This document shows positions 22,510-30,743 of a stretch of 30,924 bases of DNA, one piece after another. Position 1 is the first letter of the stretch, and the number at the start of each line of letters is the position of its first letter. A model generated the notes under the pieces. The model was not told the DNA's origin and did not search any database. It saw nothing but the letters and a program-made list of their open reading frames with translations. The position numbers were made by a program, and so were the translations under genes. The DNA is from Clostridia bacterium (GTDB lineage: Bacteria > Bacillota > Clostridia > Christensenellales > Aristaeellaceae): contig JAEDGL010000010.1 of assembly GCA_016297535.1 (NCBI GenBank), positions 1-30,924 on the forward strand. Direction: 5' to 3'.

Positions 22510-23123
22510 GCGTACAGCGGTCTGAGCCAGCTGAACACAAGCATGCAAAGTATTTCCAGCGCGCACAGGTAGGTTGGCATTCCGTGGCGGAACAGCCATT
22601 CCAGCGGCGTGCCCACAGGAGCGGCGCGCAGAAACAGATAATTGGCATCAAAAATGCGGTTGATCAGACTGATCAGCACCAGATAGCCGTTGCCCAGCAC
22701 CAGCGTTCTGCGCGGGTCCGTGGGCAGCGGCTTTCCTGTTTGAACAAAATACAAAGGCATCAAGGCCACCAGCACATGCAGCTGGTAAAAGGCCCATTGC
22801 ATCATCAGCGGATGCGAGCAACGAAGCACAGCCGGAAAAAACAGCGTAAGCAGCGCGCCCGGCGCGCCCAGAAAGCACACGGCTTCCACCAGCGGCGCCG
22901 GAGCGCGCCACAGCATGGGAATGCACAGCACCCCGAACAGGCTGCACAAATGCAGCGGAAGGGCGGCCTGCCATGTAAACAAACCGTCCAGCATAAGCAG
23001 CATCAGCTGCGTACCCATGGCGCCGGCCAGTCCCATCGCCATCAGGGGCCGCAGCCGTCGTGCATTCCTGCGCGCAAAGCACAGGATCAGCGCGCTCCAC
23101 ACGGCCAGCAACAGCCATTGCAT
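22494..23123 (-). CDS. TIGR02206-like (YwaF-type) integral membrane protein
   Basis: A 209-residue polytopic protein, about six to seven TM helices. LPLHLCSL near 55-62 and the later NRIFDANYLFLRAAP stretch are the characteristic motifs of the YwaF/TIGR02206 family, for which no function is established. ATG 23123 was chosen for GGAGG 8 bases upstream and because hydrophobic sequence begins at once. A -10-like TATAAT is at 23147-23142, but no good -35, and it lies very near the ribosome binding site, so the promoter is uncertain. It converges with, and overlaps, the SH3b gene. Confidence 0.75.
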   Translation of the reverse strand: MQWLLLAVWSALILCFARRNARRLRPLMAMGLAGAMGTQLMLLMLDGLFTWQAALPLHLCSLFGVLCIPMLWRAPAPLVEAVCFLGAPGALLTLFFPAVLRCSHPLMMQWAFYQLHVLVALMPLYFVQTGKPLPTDPRRTLVLGNGYLVLISLINRIFDANYLFLRAAPVGTPLEWLFRHGMPTYLCALEILCMLVFSWLRPLYAYWRK

Positions 23124-23175
23124 AGGCCGCACCTCCACCACATTATAAGGAAAAATTGGGCTTTTGGGCGTGGAC

Positions 23176-23204
23176 TTTACCACTTTTCAAAAGTGTGCTA
23201 TAAT
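23176..23204 (+). promoter_or_regulatory. promoter with an internal palindrome, upstream of an unknown membrane-anchored gene
   Basis: TTTACC (23176-23181), a 17-base spacer, perfect TATAAT (23199-23204). The spacer contains the perfect inverted repeat CACTTTT-C-AAAAGTG (23181-23195), placed exactly where a repressor would block RNA polymerase. Confidence 0.6.
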
Positions 23205-23246
23205 GCCTGCATACCATTTTACACTTCCCGAAAGGAGGAGGCCGGT

Positions 23247-23744
23247 ATGATGAGATACTCCAAGGGGTACAGCGATGCCACCCCTGCCAACCGTTTGCGC
23301 CCGATCATCCTGATTGTGCTGGTGCTTGCACTTGCTTTTTTGATTTTTAAGCTTGCGGGCGTGGGCGGAATCAACGAAGGCAATTTTGAGATACAGCGAA
23401 ACAGCGAGCTGCGCAGCGAGGTGCAAAACGCCGTAAGCAGCGTAAACTCCCTCAGCCGTCTGGGCTCCAGCAGCACCTCCGGCATGCTGGGACGTGTGCG
23501 TCAGTATGTGCACGGCGTGGAGGTGATCAACGACCTGAACACCGGCATGTACGGCGAAATCGGCAGGCTATATCCCCAGTCGGTGTTTGACAACATCTAT
23601 ACCATTATCGACGAATACGAGGCCAAGCTTTCCAGCGGCCAGAAGGTAAGCGACGTGCTTTCCCGGCTTAGCGAGGCCGTGAACGATCTGAACGATCGCA
23701 CCTTTACCGTTCTGGGCTTGAGCGGAAACGCGCCGGCCCAGTGA
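23247..23744 (+). CDS. unrecognised membrane-anchored protein
   Basis: A 165-residue protein with a short polar cytoplasmic start, one TM helix (about 19-38, PIILIVLVLALAFLIFKLAG) and an extracytoplasmic helical part rich in Ser, Asn and Glu that may form a coiled coil. No cysteines, no catalytic motif, no family recognised. AAGGAGGAGG precedes the ATG and the promoter is good, so it is a real gene. A reading frame open far upstream is ignored because it runs antisense through the TIGR02206-like gene. It ends one base before the stop of the facing YdcZ gene with no terminator between them. The palindromic operator-like sequence suggests regulated expression. Confidence 0.7.
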   Translation: MMRYSKGYSDATPANRLRPIILIVLVLALAFLIFKLAGVGGINEGNFEIQRNSELRSEVQNAVSSVNSLSRLGSSSTSGMLGRVRQYVHGVEVINDLNTGMYGEIGRLYPQSVFDNIYTIIDEYEAKLSSGQKVSDVLSRLSEAVNDLNDRTFTVLGLSGNAPAQ

Positions 23745-24173
23745 TTACCGCAGCTTGAAAACGATTACACCGCCCAGCATCAGCCCCAGGCCAATCCATT
23801 GCTTTATGCCAAAGGCCACCTTTTCCTGCCCCATCCAACCAAAGGCCTCGATGGCGGCAGCCACCAGCAGCTGGGCAATCAAAATGGTTGAAATGGCCAC
23901 GGCGGGGTGGAGCCCCTTGATGGACAGCATCACCGTTACCGTAATCACCAGCCCCAGCGCGCCGCCCAGCAGCGTCCATTTGGGCATGTCCGTGAGCGCG
24001 CGCAGATTTCCGTTGCCAAACAGCCACATCACGGCCAGCGATAAAAGAAAGGCCGTGCCCTGTACATAGGCGTTTGCCTCCCACAGACCAATGCCATCCT
24101 GCAGCCGGGTGTTCATAACCCCCTGAATGCTCATGGCGGCGCCTGCAAGGATGCTGAACAAAAAACCGATCAA
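23745..24173 (-). CDS. YdcZ/DUF606-type DMT transporter
   Basis: A 142-residue protein with about five TM helices, of the YdcZ family (small drug/metabolite transporter superfamily). The opening MSIQGVMNTRLQ and the ILIAQLLVAAAIEAFGWMG segment are typical. Substrate unknown; members of this size may act as dimers. The start is TTG at 24173, with GGGGGAGG 8 bases upstream. That ribosome binding site lies in one arm of a hairpin. It is the last gene of the five-gene minus-strand operon. Confidence 0.85.
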   Translation of the reverse strand: MIGFLFSILAGAAMSIQGVMNTRLQDGIGLWEANAYVQGTAFLLSLAVMWLFGNGNLRALTDMPKWTLLGGALGLVITVTVMLSIKGLHPAVAISTILIAQLLVAAAIEAFGWMGQEKVAFGIKQWIGLGLMLGGVIVFKLR

Positions 24174-24180
24174 AACAATC

Positions 24181-24219
24181 GCCTCCCCCAGTCCAGTATG
24201 GATGGGAGAGGCGGTTTTT
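24181..24219. promoter_or_regulatory. hairpin over the YdcZ ribosome binding site
   Basis: GCCTC-C-CCC (24181-24189) pairs with GGG-A-GAGGC (24204-24212). In the minus-strand mRNA this hides the GGGGGAGG of the YdcZ gene. Read on the plus strand it is followed by GGTTTTTA and could act as a terminator for antisense transcripts from the facing gene. Confidence 0.45.
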
Positions 24220-24224
24220 ATGCG

Positions 24225-24887
24225 TCATTCTTCGGCCTGGTCGACCCACGAAAGCATCTGATCGTGAATATGCTGCATTTCGCTGTCCAGCGCCGCAATG
24301 CGCTCGGCAGCGTCGCACAGCTGCTGGTTGAGCGAGTCGGGCACGTTGGTCACTTCCTTGTAGCGCAGCTGGTGCTCCAGGCTTGCCCAAAAATCCATGG
24401 CGATGGTGCGGATCTGCACCTCCACGGGCAAAAGCTCCTTGCCGCTGCTCAGAAACACCGGCACCTCCACAATCAGGTGCAGGCTGCGGTAGCCGTTGGG
24501 CTTGGGACACTTGATGTAGTCGCGCACGCGCAGAATGCGCAGGTCATCCTGCTTGCCAAGCAGCTCCGCAATGGCATAGGTATCGTTGAGATAGGCGCAT
24601 ACCACGCGGATGCCGGCGATATCATGCAGGTTATCCATGGCGGATTGGGGCGTGGGCGCAAGCCCCTTGCGGCGCAGCTTCTGCAGAATGCTGTTGGGGG
24701 TTTTGATGCGGCTTTCCATGTGGTGAATGGGATTGCGGCTGTGGCGCATGCTGAATTCGTCATCCAGAATTTCGAGCTTGGTGCGCACCTCGCGCATGGC
24801 GGACTGGTAACGAAAACGCATGGTGAGAAATTCTTCAATGGTTTCCTGCCACTCGGGCGGCAGATCGGTTACGGGTGTATGCTTCAT
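24225..24887 (-). CDS. small alarmone synthetase, RelQ/YjbM-like GTP pyrophosphokinase
   Basis: Makes (p)ppGpp from ATP and GDP/GTP. 220 residues containing only the RelA/SpoT synthetase domain, with no hydrolase, TGS or ACT domains, which is the layout of RelQ-type enzymes. Visible motifs: IHHMESRIKTPNSILQKLRRKG (nucleotide contacts), DIAGIRVVC, YIKCPKPNGYRSLHLIVEVP, and VEVQIRTIAMDFWASLEHQL with the catalytic Glu. AGGAGA precedes the ATG. It lies 14 bases after the alcohol dehydrogenase gene, inside an operon of otherwise metabolic genes. Confidence 0.93.
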   Translation of the reverse strand: MKHTPVTDLPPEWQETIEEFLTMRFRYQSAMREVRTKLEILDDEFSMRHSRNPIHHMESRIKTPNSILQKLRRKGLAPTPQSAMDNLHDIAGIRVVCAYLNDTYAIAELLGKQDDLRILRVRDYIKCPKPNGYRSLHLIVEVPVFLSSGKELLPVEVQIRTIAMDFWASLEHQLRYKEVTNVPDSLNQQLCDAAERIAALDSEMQHIHDQMLSWVDQAEE

Positions 24888-24901
24888 GCTGTTTCTCCTG
24901 A

Positions 24902-26074
24902 TTACAATGCAAGCTGGTAAATGGCCTTTACATCCTCGGCTTTCAGGCGCAGGAAGAAGCCCAGATTGCCTCCGGCCAGCGCCACGGCGCGCTGGGCCAT
25001 GCGGTCAAAATCCTGATCGCCGATGCTGTTTTCATGCAGCGTGGTGGTCAGGCCGATGGAATGATAAAACGCCTCCAGCCGGGCAATGCCCTCTGCGGCA
25101 ATGGCTTCCTCGGAGCCAAAGGCTTCGGGCACCTCAAACACGCGCCGGGCAAACTGCGCCAGCTTTTTGGCGCCGCCGCGGGGCAGCACGTATTTCATCC
25201 ACGCGGGGAAGACGATGGCCAGTCCCGCGCCGTGCGCAATGTCATACAGCGCGCTCAGCTCATGCTCCATCTTGTGGCTGGCCCAGTCGCCCACGCGGCC
25301 GGTCTGAAGCAGCGTATTGTGCGCCAGACAGCCTGTCCACATGATTTCGGCACGGGCGTCGTAATCATCGGGCTTTTCAAACACGATGGGCGCGTTGTTG
25401 AGCATGGTGCGCAGCGCTCCCTCGATCATGCGGTCGGTCAGCTCCACGTTTTCCACCTGAGTAAAGTAGCGCTCCATCATGTGCGCCATGATATCCACAA
25501 TGCCGCAGGCTGTTTGATAGGGCGGCAGGGAACAGGTGTATTCGGGGTTGAGGATGGAAAAGGCGGGAAAATTAAGCGGCGTATTGCGTCCGCACTTGCA
25601 TTGATCCTCCTCGCGGGTGATGACGCTGGAATTGCTCATCTCGCTGCCTGCGGCGGGGATGGTAACGATGGTTCCCAAAGGCAGCACCTCGGTGTTGCTG
25701 CCCTTGCCTGTAAACAGATCCCACACATCGCCGTCGTAGCATGCGCCGTTTGCAATGGCCTTGGCGGTATCGATCACGCTGCCGCCGCCCACGGCCAGCA
25801 CCAGCTGCACCTGGTTTTGCCGGCACAGCTCAATGCCCCGGCGCACCGGCGAAAGGCGCGGATTGGGCTGGATGCCGCCAAGCTCCCAGACCTGCGCGTT
25901 CTCCTGCTTTAAAAGGGCCATCACCTCATCGTACAGCCCGATGCGTTTGATGCTTCCGCCTCCATATACAAGCAGGATGCGGTTGCCGTAGCGACGCACC
26001 TCCTCGCCCAGATGGCTCAGGGCCGTTTTGCCAAAATGGATGCGCGTGGGGTTTTGAAAGGTAAAATCAATCAT
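24902..26074 (-). CDS. iron-containing alcohol dehydrogenase (BDH/YqhD-like)
   Basis: NAD(P)H-linked interconversion of aldehydes and alcohols. 390 residues, typical of butanol dehydrogenase-like members. LVYGGGSIKRIGLYDEV and VGGGSVIDTAKAIA form the dinucleotide site. DIMAHMMERYF, HKMEHELSALYDIAHGAGLAI hold the Asp and three His that bind the metal. The MIDFTFQNPTRIHFG start is standard. AAAGGAG is about 9 bases before ATG 26074. It follows the thioesterase gene by 18 bases; an acyl-CoA thioesterase and an alcohol dehydrogenase together hint at fermentation end-product metabolism. Confidence 0.93.
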   Translation of the reverse strand: MIDFTFQNPTRIHFGKTALSHLGEEVRRYGNRILLVYGGGSIKRIGLYDEVMALLKQENAQVWELGGIQPNPRLSPVRRGIELCRQNQVQLVLAVGGGSVIDTAKAIANGACYDGDVWDLFTGKGSNTEVLPLGTIVTIPAAGSEMSNSSVITREEDQCKCGRNTPLNFPAFSILNPEYTCSLPPYQTACGIVDIMAHMMERYFTQVENVELTDRMIEGALRTMLNNAPIVFEKPDDYDARAEIMWTGCLAHNTLLQTGRVGDWASHKMEHELSALYDIAHGAGLAIVFPAWMKYVLPRGGAKKLAQFARRVFEVPEAFGSEEAIAAEGIARLEAFYHSIGLTTTLHENSIGDQDFDRMAQRAVALAGGNLGFFLRLKAEDVKAIYQLAL

Positions 26075-26092
26075 GGCTTTCTCTCCTTTGGT

Positions 26093-26581
26093 TTAGTACA
26101 GCTGCGTACGATGGCGCAGCGCGCGGCGTTCCATACCGGCTTCACAATCGGCGCGCTCGGCCTCGGTTTCGCAGATCAGCTCGGGTACTCTGGTGGGCTT
26201 GCCGTTTTCATCCACGGCCACCATGGTCAGGTAAGCGCGGTTGACGTGCAGGCGCTGGTTGGGATTGCTCAGCCGCTCCACAAAGGTATCCACACACACC
26301 TCCATGCTGGTGGTGCCCACAAAGGTAATGCGGCCGTCAATGGTAACGATATCGTCGATGTAGGCCGGGGCGATGAAATTGAGGTGATCCACCGCCGCCG
26401 TGCGCGTTGCGCAGCCGCTGTGCCGGCGCGATACCACGCCTGCCACCACGTCGATCCACTGCATCAGCATGCCGCCAAACAGCGTGTAGGAGGAGTTGAC
26501 ATCCGCCGGGGTGATGATATGCACCTGCTCGGCCCGGCTGAAGGAAACGGGCCTTGCCGTGCGCGGGGATTGGTTATCCAT
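26093..26581 (-). CDS. hotdog-fold acyl-CoA thioesterase (YciA/BACH-like)
   Basis: Hydrolyses acyl-CoA to free acid and CoA. 162 residues with the single hotdog domain of the YciA/BACH type. N-SSYTLFGGMLMQWIDVVAG contains the central helix and the conserved Asn and Asp. DHLNFIAPAYIDDIVTIDGRITFVGTTSMEV is the following strand pair. A charged C-terminal tail ends the protein. Chain-length preference cannot be told. The start overlaps the end of the upstream glycosyltransferase-like gene by 8 bases. Confidence 0.88.
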   Translation of the reverse strand: MDNQSPRTARPVSFSRAEQVHIITPADVNSSYTLFGGMLMQWIDVVAGVVSRRHSGCATRTAAVDHLNFIAPAYIDDIVTIDGRITFVGTTSMEVCVDTFVERLSNPNQRLHVNRAYLTMVAVDENGKPTRVPELICETEAERADCEAGMERRALRHRTQLY

Positions 26582-28316
26582 GCAAAGAGGACTCCTTTTC
26601 GGGTTTGGATTTGGAAGCGTCCGTCTGCGCGGCGTAATAGGGCTTTGGAAGGTCGCTTATCAGGGGACGAACGCTGTGAGAAAGCAGTTGCGGATCAAAC
26701 GCAGACAGGAACAGCAGCCTCCGGCGCGGCATGGGGTGAATGGCAAACCATTGCGGTTTTTTGTGGAAGATGCGCTCCCACAAAAGCGTTTCGCTCAGGC
26801 CGCGCTTGAGCTCGGCGTCCAACTGGGTCATGGATTGCGCAAGCCTTGCCAGGGGTGCAAGCAGCTCCACCGGCGCCACCACAAAGCTGGGGTCGGGAAT
26901 GCCGTTGACCGTTGCCAGGTGAATGCGGTCATCCATCAGAGGACGAAAATCCGGCACCGCGTCCTCGCAGACAGGATGGGGCAGAATGTCCATATCCACC
27001 CAGGCAGCGTGCGTAAACTCCACCTGCCGCCTGGCAGCGCGTTCCATCAGCAGCGTTTTGCTGCGGGCAAAGGCTTCCTCGGGCGTAAGGCTTTGCAGCA
27101 GGGATTTTGGCAGCAGGTGATTTTGCGGATAGCTTTGCGTGTGGGGGAAGGCGGCGCGCAGCGCGCGCTCCTGACCGCCGCCCGTGTACAAAACCAGCGG
27201 CAGGCTTCGGATGCGGCGCAAAAAGCCAAAGCGCAGCAGATAATAGGCGGGAGCCACGCGCGGATGGGGCAGATCGATAAAGGCGCTCACCATCAGGGGC
27301 ATGGGCGTTTCCAGTAGCTTCATGCGGGCGCTGCGGGCTTTGTGGCTGAGAACCAGCCTGCCGGGCATGCGCTGGGAGTAGGTATCCTCATGCCCGAACA
27401 GCCCCATGGCCGCTTTGGGGGCGCAGAGGCGCTGGCCGGTATGAAAACCCAGCAGCTGCTCAAACCGGGCAAGCGTGGTGCCGGGTAGCGTTTCCGGCGG
27501 AGGCAGGCGAAGCAGGCGCTGCGGCTGGGCTTTTACTGGCCAGACAAAGGCCTCATGCAGCGCATAGACCGAAAAGCCCGTCAGATAAGCCATCAGGGGC
27601 AGCATTTCCGCGTCCAGCTGCTCGCCCTCCATCAGAAAGGTAACAGGACCAAACAGCAGGGAAGGATCAATCACCAGCGTCTTGACCGGTCCTGTGGCGC
27701 AGACCAGCGCAAGGCCGCGTCCGATGGCCACGCTGCCATCCTCCAGCACCTCCTTGAGCGCGGGCAGATGAGTCTGCGCCGCGGCCGCTGTGGGCGCTTT
27801 TGTGCTGCGCAGCTGGGGAAGAATGCCGTGGGGTGCATCCTTGCCACCGCTAATGCGCTTTTGCAGCGCAGGCGTCACCTTCCGCAGGGCAGCCAGACGG
27901 TTTCCATCAATCACGGGCACCCGGATGGTGGCGGCGCTTTGGGCGGTCGGCTTTGCGTCCATACACGCACAGGGCGGCACGCTGGCGGTAAACAGCGTCT
28001 GCCTGCCCTGCCGCCGCCACAGCGCGTACAGGGCGTTGTCCCACCGCTGGGAAAAGGCGTGCGGCCCGGTGATGGACAGAAAATGCGTTTCCTCCGTAAG
28101 GCAGGGCACAACGCCCGCCAGTCCCTGCGCGGCGTCATAAAAAAGGGGCTCTATGCCTTCCGGCAGCCCGTCCAGGCAGCCGGCCATGGTATGCGGTAGC
28201 GCAAAACGAAGCTCCGACGGACGCAAGGCGGTTCTGCAGGCGCGGGCGATGGTTTCCACAGCGTCCGCGGCGGTCAGCGGCGGATGCAGAATCAGCAGAA
28301 TCCGCGCGGTAAACAA
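26574..28316 (-). CDS. large two-part glycosyltransferase-like protein
   Basis: A 580-residue protein with no signal peptide or TM helix. The N-terminal half (about 1-275) resembles GlcNAc-transferase-like (GT60-type) proteins in layout: a strand start ARILLILHPP, SITGPHAFSQRWDNALYALW, an R-rich middle, and the block TFLMEGEQLDAEMLPLMAYLTGFSVYAL. The C-terminal half (about 330-540) has AAWVDMDILPHP with a D441-M-D443 motif followed by LLWERIF, as in HtrL/YibB-like and other GT-A enzymes. The assignment is by pattern only and both halves are divergent. The start is TTG at 28316 with GGGGAGG 9 bases before it. First gene of the five-gene operon, divergent from capF. Confidence 0.55.
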   Translation of the reverse strand: MFTARILLILHPPLTAADAVETIARACRTALRPSELRFALPHTMAGCLDGLPEGIEPLFYDAAQGLAGVVPCLTEETHFLSITGPHAFSQRWDNALYALWRRQGRQTLFTASVPPCACMDAKPTAQSAATIRVPVIDGNRLAALRKVTPALQKRISGGKDAPHGILPQLRSTKAPTAAAAQTHLPALKEVLEDGSVAIGRGLALVCATGPVKTLVIDPSLLFGPVTFLMEGEQLDAEMLPLMAYLTGFSVYALHEAFVWPVKAQPQRLLRLPPPETLPGTTLARFEQLLGFHTGQRLCAPKAAMGLFGHEDTYSQRMPGRLVLSHKARSARMKLLETPMPLMVSAFIDLPHPRVAPAYYLLRFGFLRRIRSLPLVLYTGGGQERALRAAFPHTQSYPQNHLLPKSLLQSLTPEEAFARSKTLLMERAARRQVEFTHAAWVDMDILPHPVCEDAVPDFRPLMDDRIHLATVNGIPDPSFVVAPVELLAPLARLAQSMTQLDAELKRGLSETLLWERIFHKKPQWFAIHPMPRRRLLFLSAFDPQLLSHSVRPLISDLPKPYYAAQTDASKSKPEKESSLHG

Positions 28317-28353
28317 TGGCTCGCACCTCCCCAGAACTTTTGCATGTAAATGT

Positions 28354-28383
28354 ATTATAGTGGAAGATGCGCCCGCGCGTCAA
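28354..28383 (-). promoter_or_regulatory. promoter of the five-gene minus-strand operon
   Basis: On the minus strand TTGACG (28383-28378), an 18-base spacer and perfect TATAAT (28359-28354). No other promoter was seen before any of the next four genes. Confidence 0.7.
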
Positions 28384-28408
28384 GGAAGCAGAAAGGCAAA
28401 TTGCTCAA

Positions 28409-28437
28409 TTGACAGCCGCGCTGTGTTCCTGTATGAT
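28409..28437 (+). promoter_or_regulatory. promoter of capF-capG
   Basis: Perfect TTGACA (28409-28414), a 17-base spacer and TATGAT (28432-28437). Divergent from, and only 25 bases away from, the operon promoter on the other strand. Confidence 0.7.
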
Positions 28438-28479
28438 AGTTGCACAGGATACCTTTCATCCATCGGAGGAGGAACCGCT

Positions 28480-29619
28480 ATGCATATTCTGATCACCGGC
28501 GCGAAGGGCTTTATGGGGCGCAATCTCAGCCATACCCTTGCCACGCTTCGCCCGGAGGATACCCTGAGCCTGATTGACACCCTCAGCACGCCGGACGAGC
28601 TGGCGCAGGCGGCACAGACGGCGGATTTTGTGTTTCACCTGGCGGGCGTGAACCGCCCCAAGGATCCTGCGGAGTTTATGCAGGGCAATGGCGACCTGAC
28701 GCAGCGCCTGATGAACCTGCTGGAAAACGGCAAAAAGCCGCCGGTATGGCTGTCCAGCTCTATTCAGGCGGAATTGGACAATCCCTACGGCCAGAGCAAG
28801 CTGACGGCGGAAAACGCCGTGCGCGCCTACGGCGAGCGCACCGGCGCCCAAACCTTTCTCTACCGCCTGCCCAATGTGTTTGGCAAGTGGAGCCGTCCCC
28901 ATTATAACAGCGTTGTGGCCACCTTCTGCCATCAGATTGCCAGAAATCTGCCCATCACCATCAGCGACACGGAGAAGGAGCTTTCCCTGGTTTATATCGA
29001 CGATGTGGTTGCCCAATGCCTGTGCGCGCTGCAGGGCGGGGTGCAGGCGGATGCCGGCGGCTTTTGCACGGTGGAGCCGGTGCATACCATCCGGCTGGGA
29101 GAACTGGCGCGGCTGCTGGAATCCTTCCATGAAATGCGCAACCGTCTGGATACGCCGGATCAGAGCGATCCGCTTACGGCAAAGCTCTACGCTACCTACC
29201 TGAGCTTTTTGCCCGAGGATGATTTTGCCCGTCCGGCGGTAACCCATACGGACTGGCGCGGTTCCTTTACGGAGCTGATTCATCTGGGCGGACACGGGCA
29301 GGTGAGCGTGAATATCTCCAGGCCGCACATCACCAAGGGCGAGCACTGGCACCATACCAAGCATGAAAAGTTTATCGTTTTAAGCGGAGAGGGCGTGATC
29401 CGTTTCCGCCACCCGGAGGAGAATACCGTGATCAGCTACCGCGTCAGCGGCGAGGCTTTTCAGGTGGTGGATATCCCGCCCGGGTATACGCACAACATCG
29501 AAAACACGGGCGATGTGGATATGGTAACGCTCATGTGGGCCAACGAGGTTTTTGATTCCAACCACCCGGATACGTTCCGCCTGCCGGTGGAGCCTGCAAA
29601 GGAGGAGAACAAGCGGTGA
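28480..29619 (+). CDS. capF: CapF-like UDP-2-acetamido-2,6-dideoxy-hexos-4-ulose reductase
   Basis: Second enzyme of UDP-N-acetyl-L-fucosamine synthesis (CapF/WbjC/FnlB). The 379 residues hold an N-terminal SDR domain (LITGAKGFMGRNL, 4-16; active-site YGQSK) and a C-terminal cupin (about 265-375) with the metal-binding GEHWHHTKHEKF and IPPGYTHNIEN. This two-domain order and length are specific to CapF. Relaxed SDR substrate-binding residues such as GVNRPKDPAEF are as in characterised members. GGAGGAGG precedes ATG 28480. The product feeds capsule or other surface glycan. Confidence 0.93.
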   Translation: MHILITGAKGFMGRNLSHTLATLRPEDTLSLIDTLSTPDELAQAAQTADFVFHLAGVNRPKDPAEFMQGNGDLTQRLMNLLENGKKPPVWLSSSIQAELDNPYGQSKLTAENAVRAYGERTGAQTFLYRLPNVFGKWSRPHYNSVVATFCHQIARNLPITISDTEKELSLVYIDDVVAQCLCALQGGVQADAGGFCTVEPVHTIRLGELARLLESFHEMRNRLDTPDQSDPLTAKLYATYLSFLPEDDFARPAVTHTDWRGSFTELIHLGGHGQVSVNISRPHITKGEHWHHTKHEKFIVLSGEGVIRFRHPEENTVISYRVSGEAFQVVDIPPGYTHNIENTGDVDMVTLMWANEVFDSNHPDTFRLPVEPAKEENKR

Positions 29620-30743
29620 AAAAGCTGAAGCTGATGACGGTGCTGGGCACCCGGCCGGAGATCATCCGCCTGTCCGCGGTGATGCAATGCGCGGACAAAT
29701 ACTTTGATCATATTATGGTGCACACCGGCCAGAACTATGACGCATCCCTCAACGATATCTTTTTCAGGGAGCTTCGTTTGCGTGCGCCCAACCACTATCT
29801 GGGTGCGGTGGGGACGGATCTGGGCGAAACCATGGGCAATATCATTGCCAAAAGCTATCAGGTTATGGTTCAGGAAAAGCCGGACGCCGTGCTCATTCTG
29901 GGCGATACCAACTCGGCGCTGGCGGCCATCTCGGCCAAGCGGCTCAAGATCCCAATTTTTCATATGGAGGCCGGCAACCGCTGCTGGGACTGGAATGTAA
30001 GCGAAATGATCAACCGCAAAATTGTGGATCATATCAGCGACATCAACCTGCCCTATACCGAAAACAGCCGCCGCTACCTGCTTAGCGAAGGCATCGATGG
30101 AAAAACCATTTTTGTTACCGGTTCTCCCATGCGCGAGGTGCTGGCCAATCACATGGAAGCCATTGAAAACAGTGATGTGCTGGAACGGTTGGGGCTGGAA
30201 AAGGGCCAGTACATCCTTGTAAGCGCCCACCGCGAGGAAAACATCGACCTGGAGGAAAACTTCCTTTCGCTGATGAACGCCATCAACCACATGGCGGAGG
30301 TTTATCAGGTGCCGGTCATTTATTCCACGCATCCGCGCAGCATGAAGTTTATCCGCCAGCGCAATTTCCAGTTTCATCCCCTGGTGCGCAGCCTTACGCC
30401 CTTTGGTTTCTTTGATTACAACCACCTGCAGATGAACAGCCTTGTGGTGCTCAGCGACAGCGGCACCCTCAGCGAGGAAAGCGCCATGCTGGGCTTTTGC
30501 GGCGTGCTCATCCGCACCTCCACCGAGCGCCCGGAGGTGCTGGACAAGGGCACGGTGGTGATTGGCGGCATTACGCAAAACAGCGTGCAGCAGGCGGCCG
30601 AGCTGGCCATTGCCATGCAGCGCAATCAGGAACCGCGCGCCATGCCGCTGGATTACGAGGATCTTAACGTTAGCGCCAAGGTCATCAAGCTGATCCAGAG
30701 TTATACACCCATCGTAAACCAGACCGTGTGGCTGAAAAAATGA
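29616..30743 (+). CDS. capG: CapG-like UDP-GlcNAc 2-epimerase family enzyme
   Basis: Final epimerase of the UDP-L-FucNAc pathway (CapG/WbjD/FnlC), related to WecB. 375 residues with LGTRPEIIRLSAVM, HTGQNYDASLNDIFF, HMEAGNRCWDWNVSEMINRKIVDHISD, TGSPMREVL, SAHREENID, and DSGTLSEESAMLG, the UDP-binding and catalytic blocks. The NRCWDWNVSEMINRK version marks the CapG branch rather than WecB. The start is GTG overlapping the capF TGA (GTGA), with AAGGAGG upstream. capE, the first enzyme, is not in the window. Confidence 0.93.
   Translation: MKKLKLMTVLGTRPEIIRLSAVMQCADKYFDHIMVHTGQNYDASLNDIFFRELRLRAPNHYLGAVGTDLGETMGNIIAKSYQVMVQEKPDAVLILGDTNSALAAISAKRLKIPIFHMEAGNRCWDWNVSEMINRKIVDHISDINLPYTENSRRYLLSEGIDGKTIFVTGSPMREVLANHMEAIENSDVLERLGLEKGQYILVSAHREENIDLEENFLSLMNAINHMAEVYQVPVIYSTHPRSMKFIRQRNFQFHPLVRSLTPFGFFDYNHLQMNSLVVLSDSGTLSEESAMLGFCGVLIRTSTERPEVLDKGTVVIGGITQNSVQQAAELAIAMQRNQEPRAMPLDYEDLNVSAKVIKLIQSYTPIVNQTVWLKK

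Noticed and set aside
20377..22599. Very long open frame on the minus strand (about 740 codons)
   Set aside because: It lies antisense to the TlyA-like and SH3b genes, has no family features and a low-complexity Ala/His/Arg-rich composition typical of GC-rich shadow frames.
22233..23246. Upstream extension of the frame encoding the unknown membrane-anchored protein
   Set aside because: It passes antisense through the TIGR02206-like gene and through a promoter; a strong ribosome binding site marks the ATG at 23247.
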